Origin: Pseudomonadota bacterium
GTDB lineage: Bacteria > Pseudomonadota > Gammaproteobacteria > Acidiferrobacterales > Acidiferrobacteraceae
NCBI GenBank assembly: GCA_021795255.1
Contig: JAJYPQ010000033.1
Coordinates: forward strand, 1 to 18,410
DNA: 18,410 bases
Direction: 5' to 3'
In this document: positions 1-7,159 of the stretch, piece by piece
Layout: each line of letters begins with the position of its first letter
How positions within the stretch are numbered: the first letter of the stretch is position 1
The notes under the pieces: generated by a model
Seen by the model: the letters and a program-made list of their open reading frames with translations, nothing else
Told to the model about the DNA's origin: nothing
The model's database searches: none
Made by a program: the position numbers and the translations under genes

Positions 1-477
1 TTCCAAAAACGTGTCCAGACCGCGCAATAACGCCATTTTCAAGACTTTCGAAGACCGGCGGGTTTTCTGATGGTAAGTGTGGCCTCGTTGTTCCGGCTCT
101 CAACTACAGGGTGGGAGAAGGGTCCCTTTTGGCCATGAACCCGTTCGGGAGGAGCTTCCCGTGGCGCCGACCCATTCCGGGCCTCGGCTGCGCGCGGCAC
201 GGACTCGGTCCCGGAGGCGATACCCCTGTGCAGCGCGAAGCATTAGGCGTTGGGGTGTTCGGGACGTTCATGACATCCGCGGGGGCCCGCTCCTATCGCG
301 AGCGTCGCTGAGCGCCCGCCCTATCCACTCGCACCCTGGCAGCGTGGGTCTGGGTACTTTCGCGCACTGACTCCGCGCAAAGCCCAGGGTGCTGAGCCAT
401 CAGCGCCTCGGGCAGGACGGCCGTCCACGCGGCCCCCGACACTGGGGTGTAGCACTACGAGCACGCCTTGAGAATTC
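1..477. other. No convincing gene; left-edge noncoding region
   Basis: I see no convincing gene here. A short open frame enters from the left edge and stops at 68-70 (reading ...NAIFKTFEDRRVF), so the tail of an upstream plus-strand gene is possible but unrecognised. Other frames are arginine- and proline-rich with no family resemblance. The one clear structure is the imperfect stem-loop at 382-413, listed separately as a terminator candidate for the minus-strand gene ending at 478. A perfect 14-bp palindrome (TTGAGAATTCTCAA, 468-481) overlaps that gene's stop codon. Confidence 0.5.
379..413 (-). terminator. Candidate terminator of the 478-891 gene
   Basis: The 14-nt arms 382-395 and 400-413 pair at 13 of 14 positions (one A/C mismatch, two G-U pairs) around a 4-nt loop. 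On the minus strand the stem is followed by only three T residues (381-379), so intrinsic termination would be weak. It lies about 65 nt beyond the stop codon. A very similar downstream motif, CCCTGGG(G)CTTTGCG, follows the gene ending at 1809. Confidence 0.4.
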
Positions 478-891
478 TCAATGGGAGGCACAGACCGGCG
501 ACAGCCAACGGGCCGCGAGGGATTCTTGGCTCGTGAAGACCCCCATGGGCGTTTGAACATGGGCGGCAATATGCCCGGAATAGCTTTTATGGTGTTGCCC
601 CAGGGTCAAATGGATATCGGCGCGCGTAGCCGTTACCCCGCCATTCGGCATAGTCTGGTAGCAGACCTCCTGACCCTGAACGACCCGCCCTGATTGCCGC
701 CAGGAGACAACGCGGCATTTGTGTCCGGACCGCTGCACCATCCAACTTGACGCGGCGGCGCCACGATCGCATGCCATGTAGGTGGTGTTGAGGTAGGGAC
801 TATGAACCGTCACGCGCCACTGCCCTTGAGCGAGGGTCGCGGCATAAAGCGGTAAGCTCGCTATTAACAATGTAAGTCCCAGGGCACGCAT
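478..891 (-). CDS. Small exported protein, DUF3617-like
   Basis: A 137-residue predicted periplasmic protein of unknown function. I chose the ATG at 891 because it opens a signal peptide (MRALGLTLLIASLPLYAA, cleavage near residue 18) and has a GGAGAAG ribosome site about 8 nt upstream; a longer frame to 975 would bury the signal sequence. The mature part starts with QGQWRVTV, has four cysteines (MAC, HKC, EVC, PVC), a central Gly/Thr-rich strand region and ends ARWLSPVCASH. This arrangement (early Gly-x-Trp, spaced cysteines, terminal Trp and Cys) resembles DUF3617, whose members are small exported proteins of unknown role. The gene diverges from a second protein of similar plan at 1231. The family call is by eye and moderately sure; no function can be given. 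Confidence 0.65.
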   Translation of the reverse strand: MRALGLTLLIASLPLYAATLAQGQWRVTVHSPYLNTTYMACDRGAAASSWMVQRSGHKCRVVSWRQSGRVVQGQEVCYQTMPNGGVTATRADIHLTLGQHHKSYSGHIAAHVQTPMGVFTSQESLAARWLSPVCASH

Positions 892-1230
892 GGCTGTCTT
901 CTCCGAATCGTCTGGGTGAGTGAAACCTTTACTGTGCAAAGCCTGCCTGTCAAAGGCATGTGTGGTCAAGCCCAAGACCGGACAAATTTCGCGTTGACCT
1001 CAAAGATCAGGGCACGGCAGAATGCGTAGGGCGGGCTAGTGGGCGCGGCTTATCATGGGGGTCGACTGTGTCTGACAGAGACCGAGGGCCCCGAACGACC
1101 GTAAATGGCCACCCCGAGGCCAGCTTAAGGGGCTACGGGGGCCGTTACGACAGCGGCAGGGCTCTATCAAAGCAAGGCGTGGTCGAATAAACCATTGCCC
1201 TCATCGCCCGCTACCATCACCGGGGGTTTT
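892..1230. other. Divergent intergenic region
   Basis: This 339-bp gap lies between the divergent genes starting at 891 (minus) and 1231 (plus), so it should hold both promoters. Only the minus-strand candidate at 926-953 could be supported. I found no convincing promoter for the plus-strand gene, no RNA gene and no coding frame worth calling. Confidence 0.5.
926..953 (-). promoter_or_regulatory. Possible sigma-70-type promoter for the 478-891 gene
   Basis: On the minus strand a perfect TTGACA (953-948) is followed after 16 nt by TAAAGG (931-926), a poor -10 element. Transcription would begin near 919 and leave a leader of about 28 nt before the ATG at 891. The -35 is good and the -10 weak, so this is tentative. 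Confidence 0.3.
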
Positions 1231-1809
1231 ATGACAAAGCGCGCACTTGTCGCGATCGTGGTCTTGGCGGGATTGTTGGCGTCTGAGGGGGCCCTTGCCA
1301 CTCGTGGCTTTCGCCCTGGCTTATGGGCCATCCACGAAATATTTACTGGTTCCTTGCAATTCACAAGCGACGGACTGCAGTGTTTGCAGACCCTGGGCCA
1401 AGGCCAAAACAGTATCGCAGTATTGGGTGCCGCCGGCGGACCCAGTGGCCCTGTGGCCATACACATAAAGCGCGGGATCCATAAAACCGAGGCGATATGG
1501 CATGACGATCTTCATTTTGGGTCCATGACCAATATCGATCGGGGCCGCTACACGTTTACAGATCGCGCGCAGGGTGATCTTTTACGCGGGTCCTGGACTC
1601 GGACACAGATCTTCTTGGGTCGCACAACGGTCCTGCATGCGAGTTTGCGCGGCCATTGGGTGGCAAGTGCCTGCCCGAGCACCCTCCCCTCCGCCACTCT
1701 CTCTTCCCCAACCCTTGCCGCTTTAGCGGCCCAGAACTCGAGACTCAAGGCAAGCGTTGCCCGCGCGCAAGCGCAGATGGCCCAAGTGAAGAAAGATAAA
1801 TTTCCCTAA
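1231..1809 (+). CDS. Exported protein, DUF3617-like core with C-terminal helix
   Basis: A 192-residue predicted exported protein of unknown function. The ATG at 1231 is chosen because it opens a clear signal peptide (MTKRALVAIVVLAGLLASEGALA, cleavage after residue 23) and follows a GGGGG stretch 5-9 nt upstream. The mature part begins RGFRPGLWAIHE, matching the P-G-L-W opening of DUF3617 proteins, and the core closes with GHWVASACPS, like the terminal G-x-W-x-x-x-C-P of that family. A Ser/Thr/Pro linker (about 150-162) leads to an Ala/Gln/Lys-rich segment (about 163-190) that could be a short helix or coiled coil, an extension not seen in its divergent neighbour at 478-891. Family assignment is by eye. 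The function is unknown. Confidence 0.6.
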   Translation: MTKRALVAIVVLAGLLASEGALATRGFRPGLWAIHEIFTGSLQFTSDGLQCLQTLGQGQNSIAVLGAAGGPSGPVAIHIKRGIHKTEAIWHDDLHFGSMTNIDRGRYTFTDRAQGDLLRGSWTRTQIFLGRTTVLHASLRGHWVASACPSTLPSATLSSPTLAALAAQNSRLKASVARAQAQMAQVKKDKFP

Positions 1810-1835
1810 AGGAGCGAGATCGCAGGGACCGCCGC

Positions 1836-1850
1836 AGCCCCTGGGGCTTT
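1836..1850 (+). terminator. Weak terminator candidate
   Basis: AGCCCC (1836-1841) and GGGGCT (1843-1848) are perfectly complementary, 27 nt after the stop codon at 1809, and only a short T stretch follows. The central nucleotides must form the loop, leaving about 4 bp of stem. The sequence CCCTGGGGCTTTGCG here nearly matches that beyond the 478-891 gene. Confidence 0.25.
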
Positions 1851-2432
1851 GCGAGAGCGGGCGGACTAAGGGGCGCGGCCCACGCCGCACGAAGGGCCAT
1901 TACCCCTAGAGACGGGCACAAGCTTTAAAGCGATAGAGGCTAGCGTGAGCATGCAGTCTTGCTCCCGATGGCCCGGTGTTGCGGCATCCCGTCGGTCGTA
2001 TCCATCCTTCAGTGCTGCCCCTTGCACACGGTAGCCGTCAAGCTTGTTGGCGCATCGATTCCTCACGCGACCTCGGATTGCGAGAGGACGGGTTCTGCCG
2101 CCAACTCAGTGAGCCAGACTGCGTTTTTGGCGGTGGCCCGTTGCGTACATCACGACCGCATCGCTGATGGGTTCTGGGCGCGCGTTTTCTTGCCCACAGG
2201 CGGACATCACCCAAAGATCGAATGGCTTTTCCTGGCCTGGCGTTTCGCCGACCTGAAAAACGTCAGATTGCAGTGTTTATGTTCGTGGTTATACCAACAC
2301 AAAAAGGAGAGTCCCTACGCTTGCCGCTCCTCACGGCTTACAAACGCCCGAGGTAGGCGAGGGACGGCAGCCGGCAGTGCGTCGCAATGGTGAAGATAAA
2401 ACGTCAATAGAAACGAAAGCGCAACCTCAGTC

Positions 2433-2462
2433 AGGACAAGCCTCCCTATGACGCCGTATAGT
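2433..2462 (+). promoter_or_regulatory. Possible promoter of the AraC-type regulator
   Basis: AGGACA (2433-2438, four of six to the -35 consensus), an 18-nt spacer and TATAGT (2457-2462, five of six to the -10 consensus). Transcription would start near 2469, giving a leader of only 10-26 nt depending on which start codon is used. Confidence 0.35.
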
Positions 2463-2479
2463 CTCGTCATCATTCAGAG

Positions 2480-3355
2480 ATGCACTACGGGCATATGTCG
2501 AAAGCAAGCGCTTATGCGGCCAGGTTCCACAGGGTCTTCGATTACATCGATAGACACCTTGGCGAAAATTTAACCGTGGAACTCTTGAGCCGAGTGGCGA
2601 ATTTCTCAAAATATCACTTTCACCGACAGTTTTCTGAGTACGCCGGGATAAGCGTCTTCAGATACATTCAGCTGATGCGACTTAAGCGTGCGTCTTATCG
2701 ACTTGTCTTCAACAAACTGGAGAAGATAACCGATATCGCTTTGGATGCCGGTTTCGAAAATCCGGAGTCTTTTTCCCGCGCGTTTAAGAACGCGTTTGGA
2801 CAAACACCTTCTGAATTTCGCGCAGGTCCTGAGTGGAAGTCTTGGAACGAACGATATGAGTTGCCAATCAGAGAGAGGAAACACACTATGGAAGTCAAGA
2901 TTGTGGGGTTTGAAGAAACCAAGGTGGCGGCACTAGAGCATCGAGGCGCGCCCGTATCGGTCAATGATTCGGCTGCGATATTCATCGAGTGGCGCAAGGC
3001 AAGCGGCCTGTCGCCCGCGATCTCTAGCAAGACATTCGGAATTGCTTATGATAACCCCGACACGACGGCTCCGGAGCAATTCCGCTTTGACATCTGCGGC
3101 GCGGTATCAGACGATGTCCCCGCGAACCCGCAAGGGGTTGTCAACAAAGTGATCCCGGCCGGCCGCTGCGCGGTCATACGCCTTTACGGTCCACACGAGG
3201 GGATAGGGACCTGCGCCTATTACCTCTATCGGGACTGGTTGCCCGAAAGTGGCGAGGAGCTACGCGATTTCCCATTGTACTTTCACTACCTGAACCTGCG
3301 GCCCAAGACCCCAGAACACGAGTTGGTTACGGATATTTACTTACCGTTGAAATAG
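2480..3355 (+). CDS. AraC-family regulator with C-terminal GyrI-like domain
   Basis: A 291-residue transcription regulator with the Rob-like order: an N-terminal AraC DNA-binding domain with two helix-turn-helix motifs (about residues 10-115, including LTVELLSRVANFSKYHFHRQF and ITDIALDAGFENPESFSRAFK followed by FGQTPSEFR), then a GyrI-like effector-binding domain (about 137-291, from MEVKIVGFEE to DIYLPLK). Family members bind DNA and sense small or lipophilic ligands through the GyrI-like part; the ligand here is unknown. The start could be the ATG at 2480 or that at 2495 (MSKASAYAAR); neither has a good ribosome site. Base composition is visibly more AT-rich than the genes to the right, which suggests transfer. 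The gene stands alone between long noncoding stretches, so targets cannot be guessed from context. Confidence 0.9.
   Translation: MHYGHMSKASAYAARFHRVFDYIDRHLGENLTVELLSRVANFSKYHFHRQFSEYAGISVFRYIQLMRLKRASYRLVFNKLEKITDIALDAGFENPESFSRAFKNAFGQTPSEFRAGPEWKSWNERYELPIRERKHTMEVKIVGFEETKVAALEHRGAPVSVNDSAAIFIEWRKASGLSPAISSKTFGIAYDNPDTTAPEQFRFDICGAVSDDVPANPQGVVNKVIPAGRCAVIRLYGPHEGIGTCAYYLYRDWLPESGEELRDFPLYFHYLNLRPKTPEHELVTDIYLPLK
2873..2890 (+). promoter_or_regulatory. Internal ribosome site and ATG at the domain junction
   Basis: Inside the regulator gene, GAGAGGAA (2873-2880) sits 7 nt before an in-frame ATG (2888-2890). That ATG is residue 137, the first residue of the GyrI-like domain. Internal initiation would give a free 155-residue ligand-binding domain. 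The spacing and purine richness are better than at either full-length start. Confidence 0.4.
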
Positions 3356-3854
3356 AGCGTTGTCTTATTACTGGAATATCAAGAAGACTTCATATGGCCG
3401 ATGTTGCCCTATGGTCGGCGCGCGCAAGGTAGGTGACGTGCTGCGCCGGGAATGGGGGCGCGAACGCTCAAATCGCGAAGTCGCACGAAGTTGCGGTCTT
3501 TCACAGTCCGCGACGGTTGAATAGGTATGCCGAGTGCAGACTGCGGGCCGCTCCCGGCCGTTACCGACGACGAGGGGCAACGGGGGCGCGGTTATTCCCG
3601 GCCGGGCCCGTGGTGACCCCGTCGCGACCATCGCCCGATGGGCCCATTATCCCTCGGAAACCCGCCCGTACAGGAGTCACCCCCACGCCTCTCTGGGAGG
3701 AATACAAGGGGGCATGCCCCCGAAAGCCGGTCCCCATACGCTTTTCCCATGCGGCGACGGGAAGGACGGATACCAAGATTATAAGACCTTTGGTGGGGCA
3801 GAAACCGCGGCCGTTGTGGTAGCTTCGTGCGATGAAAACCAGCGGGGTGATGTA
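3356..3854. other. Noncoding stretch with GC palindrome
   Basis: About 500 bp with no supported gene. Open frames are Arg/Pro-rich on both strands and match nothing I know. It contains a perfect 14-bp palindrome, GGGGGCATGCCCCC, at 3708-3721. It should also contain the promoter of the small membrane protein at 3855; TATAAG at 3780-3785 is a possible -10 without a matching -35. Confidence 0.45.
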
Positions 3855-4097
3855 ATGAAAGGGGTCAGAGTGTTCGCGATTATTTTGGTCATCCTGGGAA
3901 TTTTGGGTGCGGTCTACGGGGGATTCAGCTACACGCATAAAAGTAAGGAGGCGCAGCTCGGCCCGCTCTCTCTTTCCGTTAAAAAGAAGCACCACGTCAA
4001 TATCCCCCTGTGGGTGGGCGCCGGCGCCATCATCGTAGGCGGGGTCTTGTTGGTGATCGCTGGTAACGGCAACACGACCACGAATACGCTCGGCTAA
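3855..4097 (+). CDS. Small inner-membrane protein, DUF3185 type
   Basis: An 80-residue membrane protein of unknown function. It has an N-terminal membrane segment (about residues 4-24, VRVFAIILVILGILGAVYGG), then the motif GFSYTHKSKEAQLGPLSLSVKKKHHVNIPLWVG, then a second membrane segment (about 51-71). The Y-G-G-x-S-Y-T segment, the L-G-P-L strand and the P-L-W-V-G entry to the second helix are typical of the short DUF3185 inner-membrane proteins. The ATG at 3855 is chosen because it starts directly at the first membrane helix and follows GGGGTG by about 5 nt. The family's role is not known. The gene is isolated: a long noncoding stretch lies upstream and the next gene converges from the minus strand. 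Confidence 0.8.
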   Translation: MKGVRVFAIILVILGILGAVYGGFSYTHKSKEAQLGPLSLSVKKKHHVNIPLWVGAGAIIVGGVLLVIAGNGNTTTNTLG

Positions 4098-4284
4098 AGA
4101 GCCAAGAAACTTGTTCGTTTACGGCAAGCCCCAAGCGCAAGGCGCTACTCGGGCATGGCGGATTGCAGCCTGGACCGTATGCGGCATTCGCGGCACGCTG
4201 GAGCGGCGCAATTTCCGAGACATGGGGCGGACGAAAGGGACTTGCGCCCGCGATGGGGTCCTCGGTGGCACAGGGTCGCAAGTA

Positions 4285-5916
4285 TTAGGTGGGACAGATC
4301 ATCTGGCCTAACTCCTCCGTTAGGCGAATATTCTCGGCATAGTCGACCGGACAATCGATCAGGGTAACCGTAGGTGTCGCTAAAGCCTTGCGTAGGGTCG
4401 GTAGCAGATCCTCGGCGCGCTCTATGCGGTAGCCGTCGGCACCAAAAGCCTGGGCATACTGCACGAAATCCGGGTTGGTGAATTGGACATTCCCGGTGCG
4501 CTTATAGTGGAGCTGCTGCTTCCACTCGATAAGGCCGTAGCAGTGGTCGTTCCATATGAGAACCACGAAGGCGACGCCAAGACGCATCGCCGTTTCGATC
4601 TCCTGGGAGTTCATGAGAAAGCCCGCATCTCCGGTGACGGCCACGACCCGTTTCCCAGGACAGGCCAGGGCCGCTGCCACAGCGCCAGGCACGGCAATGC
4701 CCATGCTCGCGAAGCCGTTTGATATAATGCAGGTATTGGGGCGCTCGGCATCGTAGAGACGCGCCATCCAAAGCTTATGGGCGCCGACATCGCATAAAAC
4801 GATGTCCTCGACGCCGAGCGCCGCGCGCAGATCCGCCACGATCCGTTGGGGCTTTACGGGGAACGCTCGGTCATCGCAAAACGTGGTCAATTCCCGGCGT
4901 ATGAGTTCGCGTAGGTTCTGTGAGGCCACTGGAGGTCGGGGCGGAATACGCTCGGCGATGGCCGGCAGGGTCGCGGCATAATCCCCGATCACGCCCGAGG
5001 TCACGATGTAATGGGCATCGACCTCGGCGGGGCGCAGATCGATGTGCACGATCTGCCGATCTGCCGTGGGATGCCAGAGGATCGGCGGGTACTCAACGAT
5101 ATCGTAACCTATACAGATAATGACGTCGGCGCGATCGAATCCACAGGAGATGTAATCATGGGCCTGCAGGCCCACGGTGCCGAGACCCAGGGGATGCGAG
5201 GCGGGAATGGCGCCCTTGGCCATGAAGGTCGTGGCCACCGGAATCTGGAGCTTTTCGGCAAAATGCAGCAAGGCCTCGCAACCCTGGCCGCGGATCACCC
5301 CGTTCCCCGCCATAATGATCGGGAATTTCGCGGCGGCGATCACCGTGGCCGCTTCCGCTACTTGCGAGGCGGCCGGGTACGGGGCGGCCGCGACCTGGAC
5401 TTTGAGGGGCACGCCCGAGGCGGGCTTCGCGGCGACGTTCTCGGGGAAATCGATGAAGCAGGCCCCCGGCTTTTCGATCTGGGAAAGCTTGAACGCCTTG
5501 CGCACAACCTCGGTTACGGTCTCAGGCTCTAGGACCTGAACGGCGTATTTGGTGATAGGCGCGAAGAGATTGACGAGATTTAAGACCTGGTGCGACTCCT
5601 TGTGAAGGCGCAAGGTCGAGGCTTGGCCGGCTATCGCGACCAGGGGGGCGCGATCCATATTCGCATCGGCGACCCCGGTCACAAGATTGGTGGCACCTGG
5701 CCCCAAGGTCGCTAAGCACACGCCAGCCTTATGCGTAAGCCGCCCGTAGACATCGGCCATAAAGGCCGCGCCCTGCTCATGTCGGGTCGTCACGAAACGA
5801 ATAGGAGAGTCGAGTAAGGCGTCCATGAGCCCGAGGTTTTCCTCCCCCGGGATCCCAAAGATGAACCGAACCCCTTCGTTCTCCAAACACCGGACAAAGA
5901 GCTGGGCGGCGTTCAC
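4285..5916 (-). CDS. Acetolactate synthase-like ThDP enzyme, large subunit
   Basis: A 543-residue thiamine-diphosphate enzyme of the acetolactate synthase family, which condenses two pyruvates to 2-acetolactate with loss of CO2. The N-terminal Pyr domain has FGIPGEENL (about 20-28) and RHEQGAAFMA with the cofactor-activating Glu at 47. The middle domain spans about 185-330. The C-terminal PP domain has the Mg/ThDP signature GDAGF (429-433) to ND (456-457). The ending IDCPVDYAEN with a terminal E-L-G matches the stand-alone large-subunit group that also includes catabolic AlsS-like enzymes. No small regulatory subunit (ilvN/ilvH) is present, which favours a non-biosynthetic or unregulated role. 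The start is GTG at 5916, only 2 nt after the dsbA stop, with GAAGAG inside dsbA about 9 nt upstream; the frame is open further but runs through dsbA. It is almost certainly co-transcribed with dsbA. The exact substrate is inferred. Confidence 0.88.
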   Translation of the reverse strand: MNAAQLFVRCLENEGVRFIFGIPGEENLGLMDALLDSPIRFVTTRHEQGAAFMADVYGRLTHKAGVCLATLGPGATNLVTGVADANMDRAPLVAIAGQASTLRLHKESHQVLNLVNLFAPITKYAVQVLEPETVTEVVRKAFKLSQIEKPGACFIDFPENVAAKPASGVPLKVQVAAAPYPAASQVAEAATVIAAAKFPIIMAGNGVIRGQGCEALLHFAEKLQIPVATTFMAKGAIPASHPLGLGTVGLQAHDYISCGFDRADVIICIGYDIVEYPPILWHPTADRQIVHIDLRPAEVDAHYIVTSGVIGDYAATLPAIAERIPPRPPVASQNLRELIRRELTTFCDDRAFPVKPQRIVADLRAALGVEDIVLCDVGAHKLWMARLYDAERPNTCIISNGFASMGIAVPGAVAAALACPGKRVVAVTGDAGFLMNSQEIETAMRLGVAFVVLIWNDHCYGLIEWKQQLHYKRTGNVQFTNPDFVQYAQAFGADGYRIERAEDLLPTLRKALATPTVTLIDCPVDYAENIRLTEELGQMICPT

Positions 5917-5918
5917 AA

Positions 5919-6554
5919 TCAACGGCTCTTCACATGCTGCGCCTTGTGGATCAAGTAATTGACCACCCGCATCAACTGGCGTCGACTCCCGGCCAAGCTC
6001 GGGTTGGTGCGGTAGCGTCCATCCACAATAAATGTTGGGACCGAATGGATGCCCTCCGCATCCTGCTGTTGGCGCGCCTTGCGGACGGCAAGACCCACAG
6101 CAAAGGAGTGGTAGACTTGGGCGAAGCGGGCCGCCGGCACGCGGCTGTGGCTCGCTACCCACCGCGAAATCGTGGCAGCATTATCCAAAACCTCATGATG
6201 GATATGGATCGCGTTAAAGAATTTATCGTGAAGGGCGGGCACGAGGCCTAGCTCCTTGAACGCAAAGAAGGCGCGCGCTTGCGGCAGCCAATAGGGGCTG
6301 ATGGCGGCCGCCTGACGCGTGAAGATCACGTCTTTGGGTTTATGCGCGAGCCAACGATTGAGCACCGGCTGGAGATGGAAGCAATGGGGACAGCCGTACC
6401 AAAAGACCTCCTGGACCGAGATCTTAGGACCTAGAGGCACCGGCTGGGCGGGGCTTACACGCACATACTCCATGCTCTCGACCACATTCGCTTGCGCGAC
6501 CGCCATCGTGAAGGCCAAAAGCACGCCGAGGGCCGGGGCCACGTATCTCCTCAT
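5919..6554 (-). CDS. dsbA: Thiol:disulfide interchange protein DsbA
   Basis: A 211-residue periplasmic thiol oxidase that introduces disulfide bonds into exported proteins and is recycled by DsbB (family knowledge; no dsbB is in the window). A signal peptide covers about residues 1-22 (cleavage after AQA). The redox centre CPHC lies at 55-58 in FWYGCPHCFHLQP, a helical insertion follows, and the cis-proline loop SVPTF is at 171-175. Length fits the family. The start is the ATG at 6554, 8 nt after a perfect AAGGAG (6568-6563); an in-frame GTG at 6557 is only 5 nt from that site and is less likely. It is the first gene of a two-gene unit with the acetolactate synthase-like gene 2 nt downstream. 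It diverges from the cyclic-nucleotide-binding protein at 6668 across a region with an 11-bp inverted repeat. Confidence 0.93.
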   Translation of the reverse strand: MRRYVAPALGVLLAFTMAVAQANVVESMEYVRVSPAQPVPLGPKISVQEVFWYGCPHCFHLQPVLNRWLAHKPKDVIFTRQAAAISPYWLPQARAFFAFKELGLVPALHDKFFNAIHIHHEVLDNAATISRWVASHSRVPAARFAQVYHSFAVGLAVRKARQQQDAEGIHSVPTFIVDGRYRTNPSLAGSRRQLMRVVNYLIHKAQHVKSR

Positions 6555-6591
6555 CACGTCATCTCCTTATCGCTCATTAGGGGTTGCACCT

Positions 6592-6597
6592 ATTGTA
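6592..6597 (-). promoter_or_regulatory. Possible -10 element of the dsbA operon
   Basis: TACAAT on the minus strand (five of six to consensus) would start transcription near 6585 and give a leader of about 30 nt with the AAGGAG ribosome site. No good -35 is present at 16-18 nt spacing. The expected -35 zone overlaps the left arm of the inverted repeat at 6608-6618, so activation by a bound protein is possible. Confidence 0.4.
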
Positions 6598-6604
6598 GCC
6601 GCTT

Positions 6605-6633
6605 TTGTGTTCCCCGCGGACAGAGGCTATTCT
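6605..6633 (+). promoter_or_regulatory. Possible promoter of the cNMP-binding protein
   Basis: TTGTGT (6605-6610), a 17-nt spacer and TATTCT (6628-6633) match consensus at three and four of six positions. The start would be near 6640. The left arm of the inverted repeat (6608-6618) overlaps the -35, and the right arm lies in the leader. Confidence 0.4.
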
Positions 6634-6664
6634 AACGCCAAAACGCGCGTCGTCGCGGGGAACA
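6608..6664. repeat. 11-bp perfect inverted repeat in a divergent promoter region
   Basis: TGTTCCCCGCG (6608-6618) is repeated as its exact complement CGCGGGGAACA (6654-6664), with 35 nt between. The arm centres are 46 bp apart. The left arm lies at the -35 of the plus-strand promoter. The right arm contains the GGGGAA ribosome site just before the ATG at 6668. It could be a paired operator, or, if transcription starts upstream of 6608, an RNA stem that hides the ribosome site. Confidence 0.7.
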
Positions 6665-6667
6665 AGT

Positions 6668-7159
6668 ATGACCGTAAAATCCAAGGTTGAGCTCGCCGAA
6701 TTTCTTACTCATCAGTATCTTTGCGAGTCGCTCACGATCAAGGAGGTGGAAACGCTTCTTGAGTACACAGAACTCGTCCAGTTCCGCAAAAACGCTACCA
6801 TAGCGGATATCGGCGAAGTGGGTGAAGCGCTGTATTTTGTGGTGAAGGGAGAGGTCGCCCTCTATTATGACGATGGCGGAGAGGAACACGAGGTCGGACG
6901 CATGACGGAAGGGGAACTGATGGGCGAGATGTCGTTTTTCGATCGCAAGCCCAGATCGGCGCGCATGCGCGCCAAAACCGACGACACCCGAGTTCTGCTC
7001 TTGTCGCGCGCCAAATACAAGCGCATGCGGGTCGAACACCCGTATATTGCCGTGAACCTATTAGAACACGCAGTGATCAGTCTGGATCATCTCTTTCGGC
7101 GCGTGAGCAACGACGTCGCGCGTTTCTCCCAGTACATACACGGCGGCATTAAGCTGTAG
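6668..7159 (+). CDS. Stand-alone cyclic-nucleotide-binding domain protein
   Basis: A 163-residue protein built around one CRP-type cyclic-nucleotide-binding domain (about residues 20-125), without a DNA-binding domain. Beta-roll strands run from about 37 (VQFRKNATIADIGEVGEALYFVVKGEVALYY). The phosphate-binding cassette GEMSFFDRKPRSA (86-98) keeps the Gly-Glu and the Pro-Arg-Ser-Ala expected for cNMP or c-di-GMP contact. The rest is a C-terminal helical tail (about 127-163). With no output domain it probably works through a partner, which is unknown. The ATG at 6668 is preferred over upstream codons because GGGGAA lies about 5 nt before it and the upstream frame is unlike protein. Its 3' end overlaps the convergent mpl gene by 11 nt. 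Regulation may involve the inverted repeat at 6608-6664. Confidence 0.88.
   Translation: MTVKSKVELAEFLTHQYLCESLTIKEVETLLEYTELVQFRKNATIADIGEVGEALYFVVKGEVALYYDDGGEEHEVGRMTEGELMGEMSFFDRKPRSARMRAKTDDTRVLLLSRAKYKRMRVEHPYIAVNLLEHAVISLDHLFRRVSNDVARFSQYIHGGIKL

Larger units (their letters stand above)
1810..2479. other. Long noncoding stretch
   Basis: About 670 bp without a gene I can support. Open frames exist on both strands, but none has a ribosome site, a recognisable family or consistent codon use. The right half (from about 2160) becomes more AT-rich, continuing into the regulator gene that follows. A gene remnant decayed past recognition is possible. Confidence 0.45.

Noticed and set aside
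468..481. Perfect 14-bp palindrome TTGAGAATTCTCAA over the stop codon of the 478-891 gene
   Set aside because: About one such palindrome is expected by chance in a window of this size, there is no T-run, and it overlaps coding sequence.
2222..2356. Short plus-strand frame beginning MAFPGLAFRRPEKRQ
   Set aside because: Only 44 residues, no ribosome site and no recognisable family.
1959..2393. 144-codon open frame on the plus strand
   Set aside because: No ribosome site, no family resemblance and Cys/Arg/Trp-rich out-of-frame composition.
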